From contig JAVTVX010000010.1 of assembly GCA_033439265.1 (NCBI GenBank), positions 17,081,490 to 17,145,489 on the forward strand: a stretch of 64,000 nucleotides of DNA, given 5' to 3'. This stretch comes from Dillenia suffruticosa (taxonomy: Eukaryota > Streptophyta > Magnoliopsida > Dilleniales > Dilleniaceae). This document shows, in pieces, positions 49,375-61,614 of this stretch; position 1 is the first letter of the stretch; every line of letters starts with the position of its first letter. The notes under the pieces are model-generated. The model searched no databases. It was not told the DNA's origin and saw only the letters and a program-made list of their open reading frames with translations. Made by a program: the position numbers and the translations under genes.

Positions 49375-50781
49375 TCTTTGTTAATTTATTTTCATTTATA
49401 AAAACCAACCTTTTACACTTGCGTGTCAGAAATCAATTTTTCCTCTTGAATTTCCGGGTCGCACTGTGTTTACTCATGCCTCTGCTTTTCCATACTTTGA
49501 TGTTTCATCATCTTCTCCTTCCGTACGTCTTTCTCCATGGTCACATGTTTGATATAAGTAATAAAAACGTGAATCATTTTAGCCCATCACCATAGCTTTG
49601 GTTACCATCTTTCAGTCAAAGGTTCATGGGTTACGCGTCCACGTGTACGAGGAATTACTTGATCAGACGGTTCGTATAGTCATTTTTTCTCATTTTTATT
49701 TTTAAAAATTACATATTTTATAATTATATATATTATAAAAGTTATTTATTTTATTTTATATAAATAACGATTATATAAACTCATCACACCAAATAATTTA
49801 CTATATGGGACGGTGATTCTTCCTGTACAATGACCTCATGTAAGCTTTCCTTTTTAATAAATTCTATATACGATAAAGATTGATGTAGTTATATGAACAA
49901 TTATGAACTAAACATTAAATAAAACAAAAATGGATTTTTTTTTGATATACTAATCGGTATTTGGAATTATATTCTAATTAATTCAGTTTAAAACTTATAA
50001 TAACCCATTAAGAGGGTTATTCTTCCGACGTAATTTTTTTTTATTTTCAGATCGCAAGTTAAATTCATAAATTTGATTAAAAGATTTAGTACTATATCCT
50101 ATTAGATCAACTGTCCGTCGATACAAAAATAAATTTCGCAGTATCGCCCAAGTTAAGGGATGCAATGCATCTAAAATAAGAAATTTAGTGAGGTAGAAAA
50201 AGGGGGAAAAAGCTAAAAAGGAAGATGGGTTTTTCCTTCTAACCATGCATCTTTCTTTTCTTCTCTTTTCTTTCTTTTTTTTACTAATGTGGTAAAGAAA
50301 AAAAAATTACGTGCATTACATCAGAGTAAACACCAACTAGCAATAAAATAGTGCTAGTTGGTAACTCATAAGCATGATTATTGCAGGGAAACTGTAGCTA
50401 CCCACCTCACCATTACTTCACATAAACCCTTACTTATTTTTTTGCTTGGCTTATTTATTTATTTTTGCTTGGCATAAACCCTTACTTATTCTACACTAAA
50501 GACAGGCGAAATTTAAAAAATTATGTATATATAATTTAATTACTTAAAAATTTCAAGGAACTGCCTCTCCCCCTCTTCCCTTCCCAACAAGGTCCCTCCC
50601 TCTCTCAAGTTTGCATGATACAATCTTTTTCTTCACATTCTTTGAATCTCCAATTGGCTGCATGAGGCTCTTCTTGGCATGCGATGGTCTTCCTCAAGCT
50701 GTTGATGGTCTGCTTCCATGGGAGTTGAACCTTGCTTCTCTGAAATCTACTAGAAATTATAAAATCTTGGTTGATATTTCA

Positions 50782-50861
<80 letters not shown>

Positions 50862-51804
50862 CAAAAACTATTGAGGTGACGTGATGTGGGAAGGCATATC
50901 CGAATAGTTTCCGTTTGAGTAGAGTAACGGCCTTACCCTGTTATCTTCTTGTCGGATGGATTGTTATTCGTATTCATATGACTCGAATCATTTATTATTG
51001 TATCATTTCGTAGGTATGGAGATCCGTCGAGATCATCCTGACAATCCAAAAATACAAATTTTATTGTAATCGATTTATTTACTTAATTAAATAAATAAAT
51101 TTTTAAGATGATTAATAAAAAATTAATTTCCGATACCAATTTTGATTGAAACTCTCTCTCTCTCTCCCCCTCCTGGGGGCTCTTTCATGGCTGTTCTAAT
51201 TGTATATCCAAAGAAAACCAGTCGAATGAAGAGGGGTGCGTGATTGGTGAGGACTAAGGAAAAGGTCAGATATTGGAAGCAAATAAGGTAAGATGGGTCG
51301 GGTAGTCGATAGATTTGACTCTACGAAGCGAAAAGAGGCTGCAATTATCCAAATTTAAAGGACACACTCACAGAAGCCCCGGTTTAGGAGGCCCCACGTG
51401 TCGCTTATCCACTGGCTTTCGTGGAGAAAGATGATGATATCATCTGATATCATCATTATGCAGAGATCAGATTGAGTGAGAAAGAAGACTTGCCAAACAG
51501 AGAGGGCCAATCTCCACGTCTTTCCTCGAGAAAAAATGGCAAAAGTGAGATAGGAATTTGAATCTAAAACGGCGAAACTTTGACACTTCTTGGAGCAAAA
51601 AGCCCACATGGGCTGCCAGCAACGTCGTTGATCACTTTGATTGGAGGGGTTATAAATTTGGTGAAAACTGAAACCAGTTCTCCACTCAACCCCTTTCCCT
51701 ACTCTGTTTTTTCCTCTGTTTTCTTCTTCATTGAAATCTAAGTCTCCTGTCAAAAAAAAGTACATTCCTTAGTTATATTTGTCGGGGTTGAGCAGGAGAA
51801 GATA
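49375..51804. other. Spacer and promoter side of the 159-aa gene
   Basis: AT-rich, with a compound (GT)n-(GA)n microsatellite at 50785-50857. No gene recognised. The last 300 bases are probable promoter and leader of the plus-strand gene starting at 51805. Confidence 0.5.
50785..50857. repeat. Compound GT-GA microsatellite
   Basis: About 17 GT units followed directly by about 19 GA units. Confidence 0.95.
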
Positions 51805-53110
51805 ATGGAAAGTAAGAAACAAGTGGGTTCTTCTTCATCACTCACTTCTGAGCTTTTTGGTTCTAAGGAGTCATCACCTTCATCACCATCCACCGGAATT
51901 TTTGCATCTATCTTTCAGCCGCCAGCCATGGTATCATGTTCATTACCTTTATTTTCATGATACAAAGATGAGTGTTTCGCTTAATCTCGAATCACTCAGT
52001 TCCCATTTTCAGCTATAGTTGATACCATCTAAAATACATGGTTTCACATTACATGAGCAAATGATGTTTAATATGAAATCTCGGATTTTTATATAACCGT
52101 TGAATGATAGAATGACCTATAGTCGAGGATTGTCAATTTTATGAATATCAATACCCATTGAGATGATAGAAAATGTCATGGATGTTTACCCTGTAGTTGC
52201 AACTTCTTTGTTAGTGTCAACCTACTGATAGCAGTTAAGGTCATGCAAAGCCCTCTTTTTTTTTTTTTTAAATTTATGACTTATAGACTGCAAATAACAC
52301 TGGACTGACAACTTGAGACTATCAAAATACTAATTGTATTTCAGTTGCTTAATTCAACAATAAATCTACATGGAAGGCTAACTCCTGCCCATTCCCCTTT
52401 ACGGAGCTAAATTTGTCTTCTGATTGCAGGGGGTGGGGAGGAAACCACCGAGCTCTGAGGTTACAGAGTCCGTGCATAAGCATTCTTCTGAAAATTATGC
52501 ATGCAACAACCAAGAAAGTCCAGGTTTCTGATAAAAAACTTGTTTCTTTGCCTAATGCCATACCTAGGTTAGTACTTGCTATGCTTTTGGAAGATGCTAA
52601 TCCCAGTGATCTTCTTAAATACTGCAGTGAAGTACGAGGAAGCAGAATTCAACAGTATGGCTACAAAAGACAGGAGCCCTTATTACGAAGAACAACGGGT
52701 AGAGCCGTGTTACCTTAGTTCATCTCTGTATTATGGTGGACAGGACATGTATGCTTATTCCTCTAAGACCCAGACCTCTGGATCTCACCCCATTGTGAGT
52801 TTTCATTTCATAATATGAAGAAACACTGTACACGCTTGAGGAGATGTCTTAAACATGATTAACTACAGGAATGATGTGTAACAGAAATTATTCTTTTTTG
52901 GTACTTTATGTGTTGCACCAGTTCAAGAAAGATGATGGGGAGGATGATCCAAATGGTACCAATTTAGACGGTGCCCACAGAGGAAACTGGTGGCAAGGTA
53001 CACAAACCCCTACATCCATATCTAAAGGATTCATCTTTCATAAGTTTTGGAGTCTTAATACCTCAATATTTATGAACTTTCTTATTCCTGCAGGGTCGCT
53101 TTATTACTAA
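51805..53110 (+). CDS. Conserved plant protein ending GNWWQGSLYY, function unknown
   Basis: Five exons, 51805-51930, 52430-52523, 52628-52794, 52922-52997 and 53094-53110, join with GT/AG borders and consistent phases to 159 residues; the last exon codes only five residues and the stop. The N-terminus MESKKQVGSSSSLTSELFG is Ser-rich, followed by STGIFASIFQPP. The middle holds PYYEEQRVEPCYLSSSLYYG, and the end is DDPNGTNLDGAHRGNWWQGSLYY (written here in parts: acidic DDPNG, then GNWWQGSLYY). No signal peptide, membrane segment or known domain is seen. The family is recalled as conserved across land plants but uncharacterised; some members are annotated as stress-responsive, which I cannot confirm. 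Splice phases and the preserved tail make a real gene very likely. Confidence 0.85.
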
Positions 53111-53959
53111 GACTTTGATCTCTTGCAGCATGCGAGTTCCTTCCATTTGCCTAAGGTTAGATTAATGGCAAATTATTCTTGAGATAGCTGAACCTCTAAA
53201 GTATTTTGTTTTGTCAATGATCTACCTCTTTCATACACAGCACAAGAAGGGTTATTTATTATTTATTATCCATAATCTTGTTTATATGTACCATTTTTGG
53301 GTAATACAAAACAAAAATCTTAATTTATTTACTGCATCTTGCAGGGGTCTCTGGAGCCAAGGTACTAATATCATCAACCGGTTGCAAGAAAGACATCACA
53401 TGGCAATATGAAGTTTAATGTGGATATAAATAAATGTGGAAATGTTATGGGCTCTTGATTAGTTTTATCATATGGGAAGCAAAATGAGATAGGTGACTTA
53501 AAAAGAGATTTTACATAGATCTCAGTCACCATTCTCAGCTGAGCCAATTTTTCTTTTCTCTAAATGTCTTTAAATATGGATGTCTATACAGATGTTCTCA
53601 TGTCTCGCTGATACAAATTATATTTTTTCCTTTTAAGGAGATTTTCTGAGAAAGATTTTTAGGTATTCTGGAAGCAATTTCCAGCAAGTAAAATGCTTTT
53701 ACTTTCATCACCGAAGGTGGCTACAGCCAGGTTAAGAAACCGATTATAGTATCAAAAGTACAAGCTTCACACTATGCTAAACTCAGGGAGCAACTAGATT
53801 TTACTCAAAGTGTACCCAAATTCTAGTTTACATTATGTTTCCCCCTTGAGCTGCAGAAAAGACAACTGCATATTCTCGAAAATGAGGAAAGCATTTTAGA
53901 ACCAGCAAGCGCAAAGGATTCAGAAACCAAAAGCATAAAATTATAAAATGTCAAACACA
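53111..53959. other. 3' flank of the 159-aa gene
   Basis: Probable 3' UTR and spacer; nothing else supported. Confidence 0.5.
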
Positions 53960-53967
53960 TTTACCTT

Positions 53968-54072
53968 GTCCGATATATCCATGTGAGTGGTCTGCGGAAT
54001 CACGGTTCTCAGAAATGGCTTGCCCTGGAATTTTTTGAAGGCTTCAAGAGCATTATTAGCTTCATCTTGGCC
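53968..54072 (-). pseudogene. Orphan exon fragment, family not recognised
   Basis: On the minus strand an open stretch reads ANNALEAFKKFQGKPFL then RTVIPQTTHMDISDK, ending exactly at a GT donor (GACAAG|GTAAATG). Upstream in frame there are two adjacent TGA codons preceded by VKKEVAF, so the left part is broken or spliced from elsewhere. No matching exon was found on either side. It looks like the relic of an intron-containing gene. Confidence 0.3.
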
Positions 54073-54334
54073 CAGCTCTCTTCATCAGAAAGCAACCTCT
54101 TTTTTCACCAGCAAAACCAAGAAGTGTCCTGTTCAAACAACCCGACGCTGAGCTTTTCAGTCAGCAAACAACACAAGATTCCAAACATCTACAAGTAGGC
54201 TTCCAAAATAAATGCCCTTAATCGATCTTCCATGTCTTAACTTGCCAGGAGAATGTAATCTTGGTGGATCTCTACAAGGATGAACTTCCACCTGTTTCAA
54301 CTAAATTTCCTTTTGGTTTTTTCACAAATTTTCC

Positions 54335-55828
54335 CTAGATGGACAAAGGATCATCTTTCCAATGTAAACTTGATGGATGATGATATTTGCAACAGTTATT
54401 GTCTTCACCATTGTTAGAAATGCAAAGAAACAGCCTTTCATAGGAAGCTGCCATTTTGGTGGCAGAAAAAAGTTCCAAGCCTATACGCTTAGCCACTTGT
54501 CCCATCTACACTAGAACTTCTCTTCCATCTTTCCAAAACCCCAAAAGAGCATCCTTTAATGAAGCTACTGTCGGTGAAAATGTATAACCAATTTCTGAGC
54601 CAATAATCACAGATCTGGTAATGCTGGCAAGCCTGGTTGCCATCACTGGCTCACCAGTAAGCATTGCTTCTAACAGAGTATGATCCAACCCTTGAGCTCA
54701 AAGAGTTGGATTCACAAAAATGTCAATTGCATTATAAAAGCTGGCAAGTTGAGCTTGTTCTGGTGGTCCCAAAACCAGAACATTGGGACCAAGGTCTTTG
54801 TACCTAGCACTCCAAGGACCATCTCCAGCAACCAGAACAAGAACATCTCTTAATATTTCATTCTCCATCTCTTTGAAATATTTCATTCTCTATAACAACT
54901 GTTTCAGAGCTTCAAGCATCAGTAGGTGTCGTTTATCCTTCCCCAGCCTTCCGGCCACTCCCAATACCAAATTCCAAGATTCTTGAACACCTAACTTCTT
55001 CTTGAATTCCTTTCCCTCGGAAAAATTTGACCTGTAAATTTCCTCATCCACACCATTGATGATAGCTTGAACACATTCTTCTGGAATCATGTAAATTCTT
55101 TTCAGCACATCTCCAGCATGGTCACTCATCGCAATATGATGGGCATACCGTGGAACCTTTGGAAGTCTTTCAGTCAACATATTTGCTTGTGGAACCTCAG
55201 TAGTCAGCAGAACTTCTTGTATTATATCAGAATGTATGGCCTCATAAGCAATCCCATGCCAAGAAACAGCCAATTTAGTTAAATTTTGTGCTCGAGTATG
55301 CAAGAGACCAACACTTCCTGTATGAATCACATCAAAAGGTTTTCCAGATGAGTTTTGGACTTGGAATAGCTTCCAAACAAATGCTTGGTCCAGATAACCA
55401 GCAGACGTAGGTTTTGAGAGGTGAAAATACAAGTTGCTGAAAGGATACTAAGGAAAGGAGGAGTTTAAGGGAGAGGTAGTGAAGATATGAAGTTCATGAC
55501 CCCACTTTGCAAGTGCAAGGTGAAGGGTCAAGGCATGCCGCTCAAGTCCTCCTGCAAGCTTCTTATGAGGCCATTTCTTGACAAAAACAGCAATTTTAAG
55601 GAGCTTTGGAGGAGGATTTGATGAAAAGGAAAGATGATTCCAGGCATAAGGAAAAAAAAGGAGGTCAACGGGTTGATTCTGTCTCAGTATAATTGATTGG
55701 TCATGAGAATTGCAGGAAATGGGATTCTGAGACCAAATCAGGAATGAAATGGATGAGAAGGCAGAAAGGAAAAAAAGAATGCAACATAAATTGTGGAAAC
55801 TGAAGATGGAGGCTAAATCCTTGGCCAT
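54335..55828 (-). pseudogene. Family-4 glycosyltransferase frame with four in-frame stops
   Basis: An intronless 498-codon frame from ATG (55828) to TAG (54335-54337) encodes a GT4-type glycosyltransferase of a plant family with an N-terminal membrane anchor (FHNLCCILFFLSAF). Conserved stretches include KKWPHKKLAGGLERHALTL, FDVIHTGSVGL, NGVDEEIYRSNF, GVAGRLGKDKRHLLMLEAL, LVAGDGPWSARYKDLGPNV, FYNAIDIFVNPTL and LLEAMLTGEPVMATRLASI. It is interrupted by TAG at codon 127 (55448-55450), TAG at codon 313 (54890-54892), TGA at codon 377 (54698-54700, CGA in relatives) and TAG at codon 441 (54506-54508). There is no frameshift: all four stops and the terminal stop are in one frame. The acceptor substrate of the family is unknown. 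Most likely a young pseudogene. Confidence 0.85.
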
Positions 55829-57000
55829 TGAACTGCAGATTGCAGGAGATTCAAAGGGATGCAACAAGGGGTTTCTTGCAGAACTTCATCTCCTGCTGAA
55901 CAAAAGTTCAACTCGGTTGCAAGAAAGACTATCATAATACATACTTGCAGCGGTTTGACCAGAGGGAACTTCATTCAAAGTGTCTTTTTTAAGTTTTCTC
56001 AACTCCATTGCTTAAAATTTTTTCTTCCATTGAGAATCATCAGTTTTGCTTGAATTGCAACCTATTCGGTTGACTTCAACCAAGCATTATTGTGTATGAA
56101 ATTAACTACTACCCTTTATTATAGTAGCAACAAGGAAAGACTTCTGATCTATCATCACTACCAACTTGTCAAATAATGCTATATTATAAACTACAAGAAT
56201 GTGTGTCCCAGGAAAGAAAAAAAAAATAGAACTGCGGAATCTACTAGACAATGTAGCAGGCAACCAAATCAGTGTCAATTAAGTAAACATCAACAAAGTC
56301 TCTACATGCGTGGTTAGAGATAATAAATACTAATGCAGGTTGCAAAATTGAGCCAAATAATACTGGAAAAAAATTGGGGCCTAATCGAAACTCCACCAGA
56401 ACAGTAAATTGAAGATCGACCCTCTCCACCATAGAACTTTTAGCCTATTGGTTATGCTCCACATAGCAACTTGACCTCAGGCCAAAGTTCGATATATGGT
56501 ACCCGCACACGCAACCAAGAAGATTGACCGTCAGAAGCCCCAAATTGGGGTTAATTGTTCATTTGTATCTATTTTTCAAGCACATTGATGACCAGGAGCA
56601 ATGGGCGAGAGCATTGGCCCTCAAAACCTTACGAAAAAAAATATATTTAGTTAAAATAGTATAATTTTAAATTTATTTACCCTAAAAATTGGAACCCTGG
56701 CGTTGAAATTCTCACGCAAATACACTTTGCTCTGCTCTGGTATAAATTTCTAGCTCTGACAGAGGAAATCAACCTCAAAATCAAGAAATTGAATCCCTAA
56801 TCAATAAACAAAGCCTTACAGCTTCATAGAAATGAGTATTTCCTAAATTTATGGAAGAGAACAGGTTCAGAAGATCAAACCAAATAAAAATCTTTATCTG
56901 ATGGCTATTTTAATGGATTATACAAGTGTGATCAATTTTAGAGATTATACGCAGAAATCTCTAAAATATCATAAACAAACAATTTTCATAAACCCTAAAT
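55829..57000. other. Spacer upstream of the glycosyltransferase pseudogene
   Basis: Former promoter side of the GT4 frame and AT-rich spacer. No gene supported. Confidence 0.5.
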
Positions 57001-57023
57001 CAAACAATGTGGAAACCAAAACC

Positions 57024-57218
57024 CTAACGAGCGAAGGCATGAACAACAATCGAAATATAGATAAGAAGCGCAGAAGGAACCAATACCACAAGAGGCACGA
57101 CCGCCGCATAACTGTAGAAGCTCCTGCAAAACAACATGCCCAGCTTAATCTGGACCAAATCAATCAACGCCAATACCAAGAAAACACATCCAGAAACCGA
57201 ACCGATCGCTAAGACCAA
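57024..57218 (-). CDS. Candidate small two-helix membrane protein, start uncertain
   Basis: A minus frame reads LVLAIGSVSGCVFLVLALID, a short linker, then SYAAVVPLVVLVPSALLIYI and ends HAFAR-TAG. Two hydrophobic helices are clear. The frame has no ATG at its start, so a short upstream exon would be needed. A candidate ATG (MTSVPGHPRA) lies at 57277 on the same strand but its frame joins only through an uncertain splice. An alternative intron (donor at GCGCAG|GTTCAT, acceptor TTTTGCAG) would give a different product. Read as a possible small gene, not a secure one. Confidence 0.3.
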   Translation of the reverse strand: MVLAIGSVSGCVFLVLALIDLVQIKLGMLFCRSFYSYAAVVPLVVLVPSALLIYISIVVHAFAR

Positions 57219-57481
57219 GATCCCGGTCCTAAGAACCTACCGATGAACCTGCGCGAGGGTGACCGGGAACTGACGTCATCTCCGACGAAGGCTTTGTTTT
57301 GGGAACCGAAACGTTGTTTCCAGCATCATGAATATAAAATTGAATTCTGGGTGTTTCGTGAGAGAGTTGGTAAGAGTGGCGTTAAAGTTAAAATCTGACA
57401 TGAACATCACTTCTCCAACACTCAACTACGACGAAGATTTGGGTTTGAACCCATAGGGCCAGAGAACCGGACAAACCACCC

Positions 57482-57510
<29 letters not shown>
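57482..57510 (-). terminator. 29-base T-run downstream of tRNA-Asp
   Basis: A29 on the plus strand, i.e. T29 on the tRNA strand, starting 15 bases beyond the tRNA 3' end. It would serve as a Pol III terminator though four T suffice; its length suggests slippage growth or a retroposed A-tail. Confidence 0.7.
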
Positions 57511-57514
<4 letters not shown>

Positions 57515-57525
57515 ACAAAGTCAAG

Positions 57526-57597
57526 CGCCGTTGCCGGGGATCGAACCCGGGTCGCCCGCGTGACAGGCGGGAATACTCACCACTATACTACAACGAC
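57526..57597 (-). tRNA. tRNA-Asp (anticodon GTC)
   Basis: 72-base cloverleaf. The acceptor stem pairs GTCGTTG with CAACGGC (one U-G), discriminator G. The D-arm contains AGTGGTGAGTA. The anticodon stem CCCGC/GCGGG closes the loop CTGTCAC with anticodon GTC. The T-arm contains GGTTCGATCC. It matches the usual plant tRNA-Asp. No intron or encoded CCA. A run of 29 T follows shortly downstream on its strand. Confidence 0.96.
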
Positions 57598-58334
57598 CTC
57601 GTTGAGGATCTTCGCTTTTGTGGATATTGTTTCCTTTTTCTTCTATAATTTATCCATCCATCGCTTATTACATCAACCGGTTGACATTTTCAGCTCTGAT
57701 TAATTCATTCAAGTATTAAAGGTGGGTTTCACATGCACTAACTACAAACCATGGCCGTGCTCTGCAGCCGGGCGCAAAAATGCAACTCAAGCATCAAAAT
57801 CAAAATTTATGTGATGAAGTATGATTTTATCGGAAAAAATCTTGTGCTTATGTGGGCTTCAATTTACTAAATTACATGTTTATTAACAGTTGACACAATC
57901 TTTGGTGCCATTTACGGTCCATATATCTCACTTTCATAAAGCCTTGTGTACATTTCTGAGAATTAATATACACATTTCATGCGAACCTCTTGTTACCCTG
58001 AACATCTAACAGGAGTAAGGATTTCCTGTAATTGAGGTGAGGTCTTGGTCGGTGTTGGGGCTTGTAATTGGGCACAAGAGTCTGCTTTCGTTGCTAAATG
58101 CCTAAATGAGAACAAATAAGAACATAGAATGTGACAGGTCCGAGAAAAGCAAACCTTTGTTAGGAATCACAAGTCTCCTTCAACTCCACACAACATATTG
58201 CAGTTCCACACAAAAAATTCAGGAAAACCCAAATAACTTACTGGGATACAAATTAAAAATCTGAAATTTAATTCATATCTAGGTTTCAATTCAACAACAT
58301 AGAGAGAGAAAGAGAGAGGAGTAGTTGCATCAGA
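57598..58334. other. Spacer and 3' flank of USP gene
   Basis: AT-rich; the right part is probably 3' UTR of the universal stress protein gene. Nothing else seen. Confidence 0.5.
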
Positions 58335-59126
58335 TCAGAAACCAGGGGCTGTAGGGTCCTTGACTATGGTCACAGGACAAGTTGCAGTTGTCATCACATG
58401 ATTTGTCACACTTCCCAGCAACACCCTGTTCATGATTATCAAGATTCAAAGGTCTTAAGCATAAATCAACAATCTTTTTTTGCATCTGAATTTTCCCTTT
58501 CTCATGAAATTTCTAAAGAATAAGATATTTAATTTTTTTTAAGTACCTTTGAATGGTACCGAGACCTCTGCTTCCCATCACCAAACAATCTAGCTTCAAA
58601 TCTCCTACTGCTTCTGTAAGTTTCTCCCTAGCATCACCCCAGTAGATCTTTGCGATTACCTTCACCTGTATACACGAATTCTGTAAATACCCACAAAGAT
58701 ATATCAGAAAGAAAGGGAGATAAAGGGACAGAGAGAAAAAGACCTCTTTTTGAGCACAAGTAGATTCAAGCAAAGACAGAACCTCAGGATCGGACGGAAC
58801 ATCATAGTGAGCCATAACATCTGGTTGACGAAGCTCTTCGAATGGAATCAAAGCTGCACAAAACCCAACACAAACCTCCACGATTATATCCTGTGTACGA
58901 GATCATACATAAAAGAAAAACAACATTAAACTTTAATAGAACAGAAGATACGTGATCCAGTGCGAGACCAAAGAAGATGACGAGATTCGTCTCCTTCGAA
59001 GTGCTTAACATGGATCAGAAACAGGGTATCTCCTTTGTCGACCAAATTATCGATAGCCCATTTGAGAGCAATCTTGCTTCCTTTAGAGAAGTCCAAAGCC
59101 ACACCTATTTTTCTATCTTTTGTCAT
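58335..59126 (-). CDS. Universal stress protein, USP-A family
   Basis: Small alpha/beta nucleotide-binding protein of the universal stress protein family, usually cytosolic and induced by stress. Exons 58952-59126, 58744-58853, 58547-58665 and 58335-58425 join in phase to 164 residues, the usual plant single-domain length. The N-terminus [18 protein letters not shown] begins the first beta strand and loop. The third exon has [19 protein letters not shown], and the ATP-binding pattern G-2x-G-9x-G-S is present as GSRGLGTIQ joined to RVLLGSV, followed by [12 protein letters not shown]. The protein ends DPTAPGF. All splice sites are GT/AG; the second donor (GAG|GTCTTT) is weak. The specific paralogue cannot be named by eye. 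Confidence 0.95.
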
Positions 59127-61614
59127 CTCCTTCTTCGTTTCGGATTAAACAGAGAAGGCAGAGGAAAAATAAAAAAGCAGCTGAAAAGTCAGATAGCTCT
59201 CCCTTGCTTATTATATCGTGATCTTCACGAGTTTTTTTTTTTTTGATTGAACCCCCCCCCCCCCACCCTCATTAAGGTCACTTTAGTTTTAGGTGTTTCT
59301 GTGATTTTTGATAATCCTTTTTTCTATTAATATCTTCTTCTTCCAATCCTAATATAGATGCATGAAACTCTATTTTTTAATTGTTTCCTGCATTTTATAT
59401 TATACAAAATATCTATTAAATTCAAATCTTTTACTATTGAATCTAGAGATTTTAAAATTTAATCGGATGTGTAACAAAATTTAATGATTCTGCAGATATG
59501 ATAAAAAACAATGAACTAAAAAAGAGTATGAGAATTTTTATCTAAATTAGCTCGATGCATCATTTATGATCAAAATTATGGTAATAATGTAACAATTTAC
59601 AGAAGGTTAAAGAGGGTTTTTTTTTTTATCGGTCAGTATCAAGATTGCTCTAACTAATTCAATCCAAATATTGTAGAGTCTATTATGGTGTTAGCTCACT
59701 CATATTCTATTTCTCTATTCTCATGACTCGAATCTGAAATCTATAATTAAGTAAATATATCGCTCTAAAAATTTGGTATTAAATGGGTTTTTTAGCGTGC
59801 CTATTAATATTCATAAAGTTAGTCGCTGTTAAATTATTCTTATGACCACTAACAAAGTTAGTCGTCATTAAATTATTCTTATGACCACAAACTTTTTTAT
59901 TATCTATCTCCCATAGAATGTAATGATATTTGTATTGACGATGGGCATTGATAATCTTATATCATTAATCTCATGATTATCAAATATTCAAAAACTACCA
60001 AAATTAAATAATTGGAAATAGACTGCATCAAACAATTAGCGAACTCATTAAAAGCCACTTGAGGAGATCAACGAACGGTTAATTTAATAAAAAAAATGTT
60101 AAATCTATTAAAATTTGAATTTGAATTTTGAAAATAAAAAAAATTATATTAAAATTTCTTTTTTAAAATTTTTTTAGAGAGCATTCAATAATAATTTAAA
60201 TTATATTAATCGAAATATGAATTCAGATATCAATTAATAAAATGAAAAGAGAGATCGAGGGATCTTAAGAAGAAAAACAAAGTAGAAAGGCACACAGATC
60301 CCAACAACCGGTCCACGTCTATCTACCAAGGCCGTTAGTCATCTGCCAATCTCAATGGTCGACACTTAGTCGTTCACGTTTGTAGCTGGTTTTGTACTAC
60401 TGATTTAGTGTGGATGGTCGAAACCGTCAATGATCCGAGGCATGGGCAGATGGATTTCGATAAACTATCAATTTTGGGCTCCACGGCCCAATCCAGATTG
60501 TGCTTTCTGGCCTCGTCAGTTGATTATTTTTTTTTATAATTTGATCATTTGATATTTAAAGTTTCGTCTCAATTAATCTGGATCGAGAAGTTTGTCAGAT
60601 CTCAATTGAGAAAATATTCTCTTAATAATGTCTTTTTCATATCCATTAAGAGTCAAACTTCTGATCTGATTAAAAAACGAATATACTATCTCTAGGTTGT
60701 GTTTTCTGGCCTGGTCGGTTGATGTTGATAAGTTTGGAGACACGAGGCCTTGATGGCCGATGCCTTCAACAAATTTTATTTTTATTTTTTATTATTTTAG
60801 AGTGATGGTTGGAATTCGAAGAGAAAAAATATATGCACGCCTATACACTCACTTATAGCCTTTGGATGAGTATTTTTCTTTTCCTATCTCTAGGTAAAAT
60901 TCGGGACATATTATTAAACCTGAAAAATCAGATCTGATTTTTTTTTTTAAATTACATAGAAATTTAAATCTAAAATCATCAAGTTGGGAGATGAGAATTA
61001 TGACTACTAAGTTATCCCCTTAGGAACTCCAACCCGATTCTGACTATAGATTCAACTCAAATTAAATAAAATTTTTTAATAAAAAATTATTAATATTATA
61101 ATAATTTTAATTTTTACAAGAATAATTAAAAAATATTATAAATAAAATAAAATAGATATAAGGAAAGCTTTCTCAAACATCTCATGTGCAACCTACTTCT
61201 CAGCTTAAAATACAGATTAGACTATATCTAATAATGTACAATGTTGGTTTAAAATTAGTTAATGGATTCCTACCTTAACTAATTATCCCTTTCTACCTCT
61301 CCATTTCTCTCTAATCCTGCCTGCATTCCCTCCTTAACAGCCAAATCTAATATATGGTCAAGTGCAGGCTAGCCCCTTGGCGCAGGACGGTTAAAAACTC
61401 AAAAACCCTACTTCACTGCCCTCCCCCCCTCTCTCTCGCTCCTGAGGCAACAGAGCATTGAATGAAAGAGAGAGAGTGATTGTCAATAGGTGGTATCTTC
61501 TAAAAGCAGTAACTATTTATTCCACGCGGCAAACCATCAAAAACAGCATTAATAACTTTTCCTGGTCAACAAACCAAACTCACTCCACTCACTCCTCACT
61601 ACCCGCAGTTTGCT
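59127..61614. other. Spacer with short tandem duplication, no gene seen
   Basis: Promoter side of the USP gene (with a run of 14 C near 59251-59264), then AT-rich spacer, and the promoter of the plus-strand gene at 61615. A 39-base tandem duplication lies at 59815-59892. No other gene recognised. Confidence 0.5.
59815..59892. repeat. 39-base tandem duplication
   Basis: AAAGTTAGTCG...TTAAATTATTCTTATGACCAC is repeated head to tail with offset 39 and about four differences. Confidence 0.9.

Noticed and set aside
54335..55828. Stop-codon read-through or recoding in the glycosyltransferase frame
   Set aside because: Four stops of two kinds in one frame, with no known recoding signal in plant nuclear genes; pseudogene decay is far simpler.
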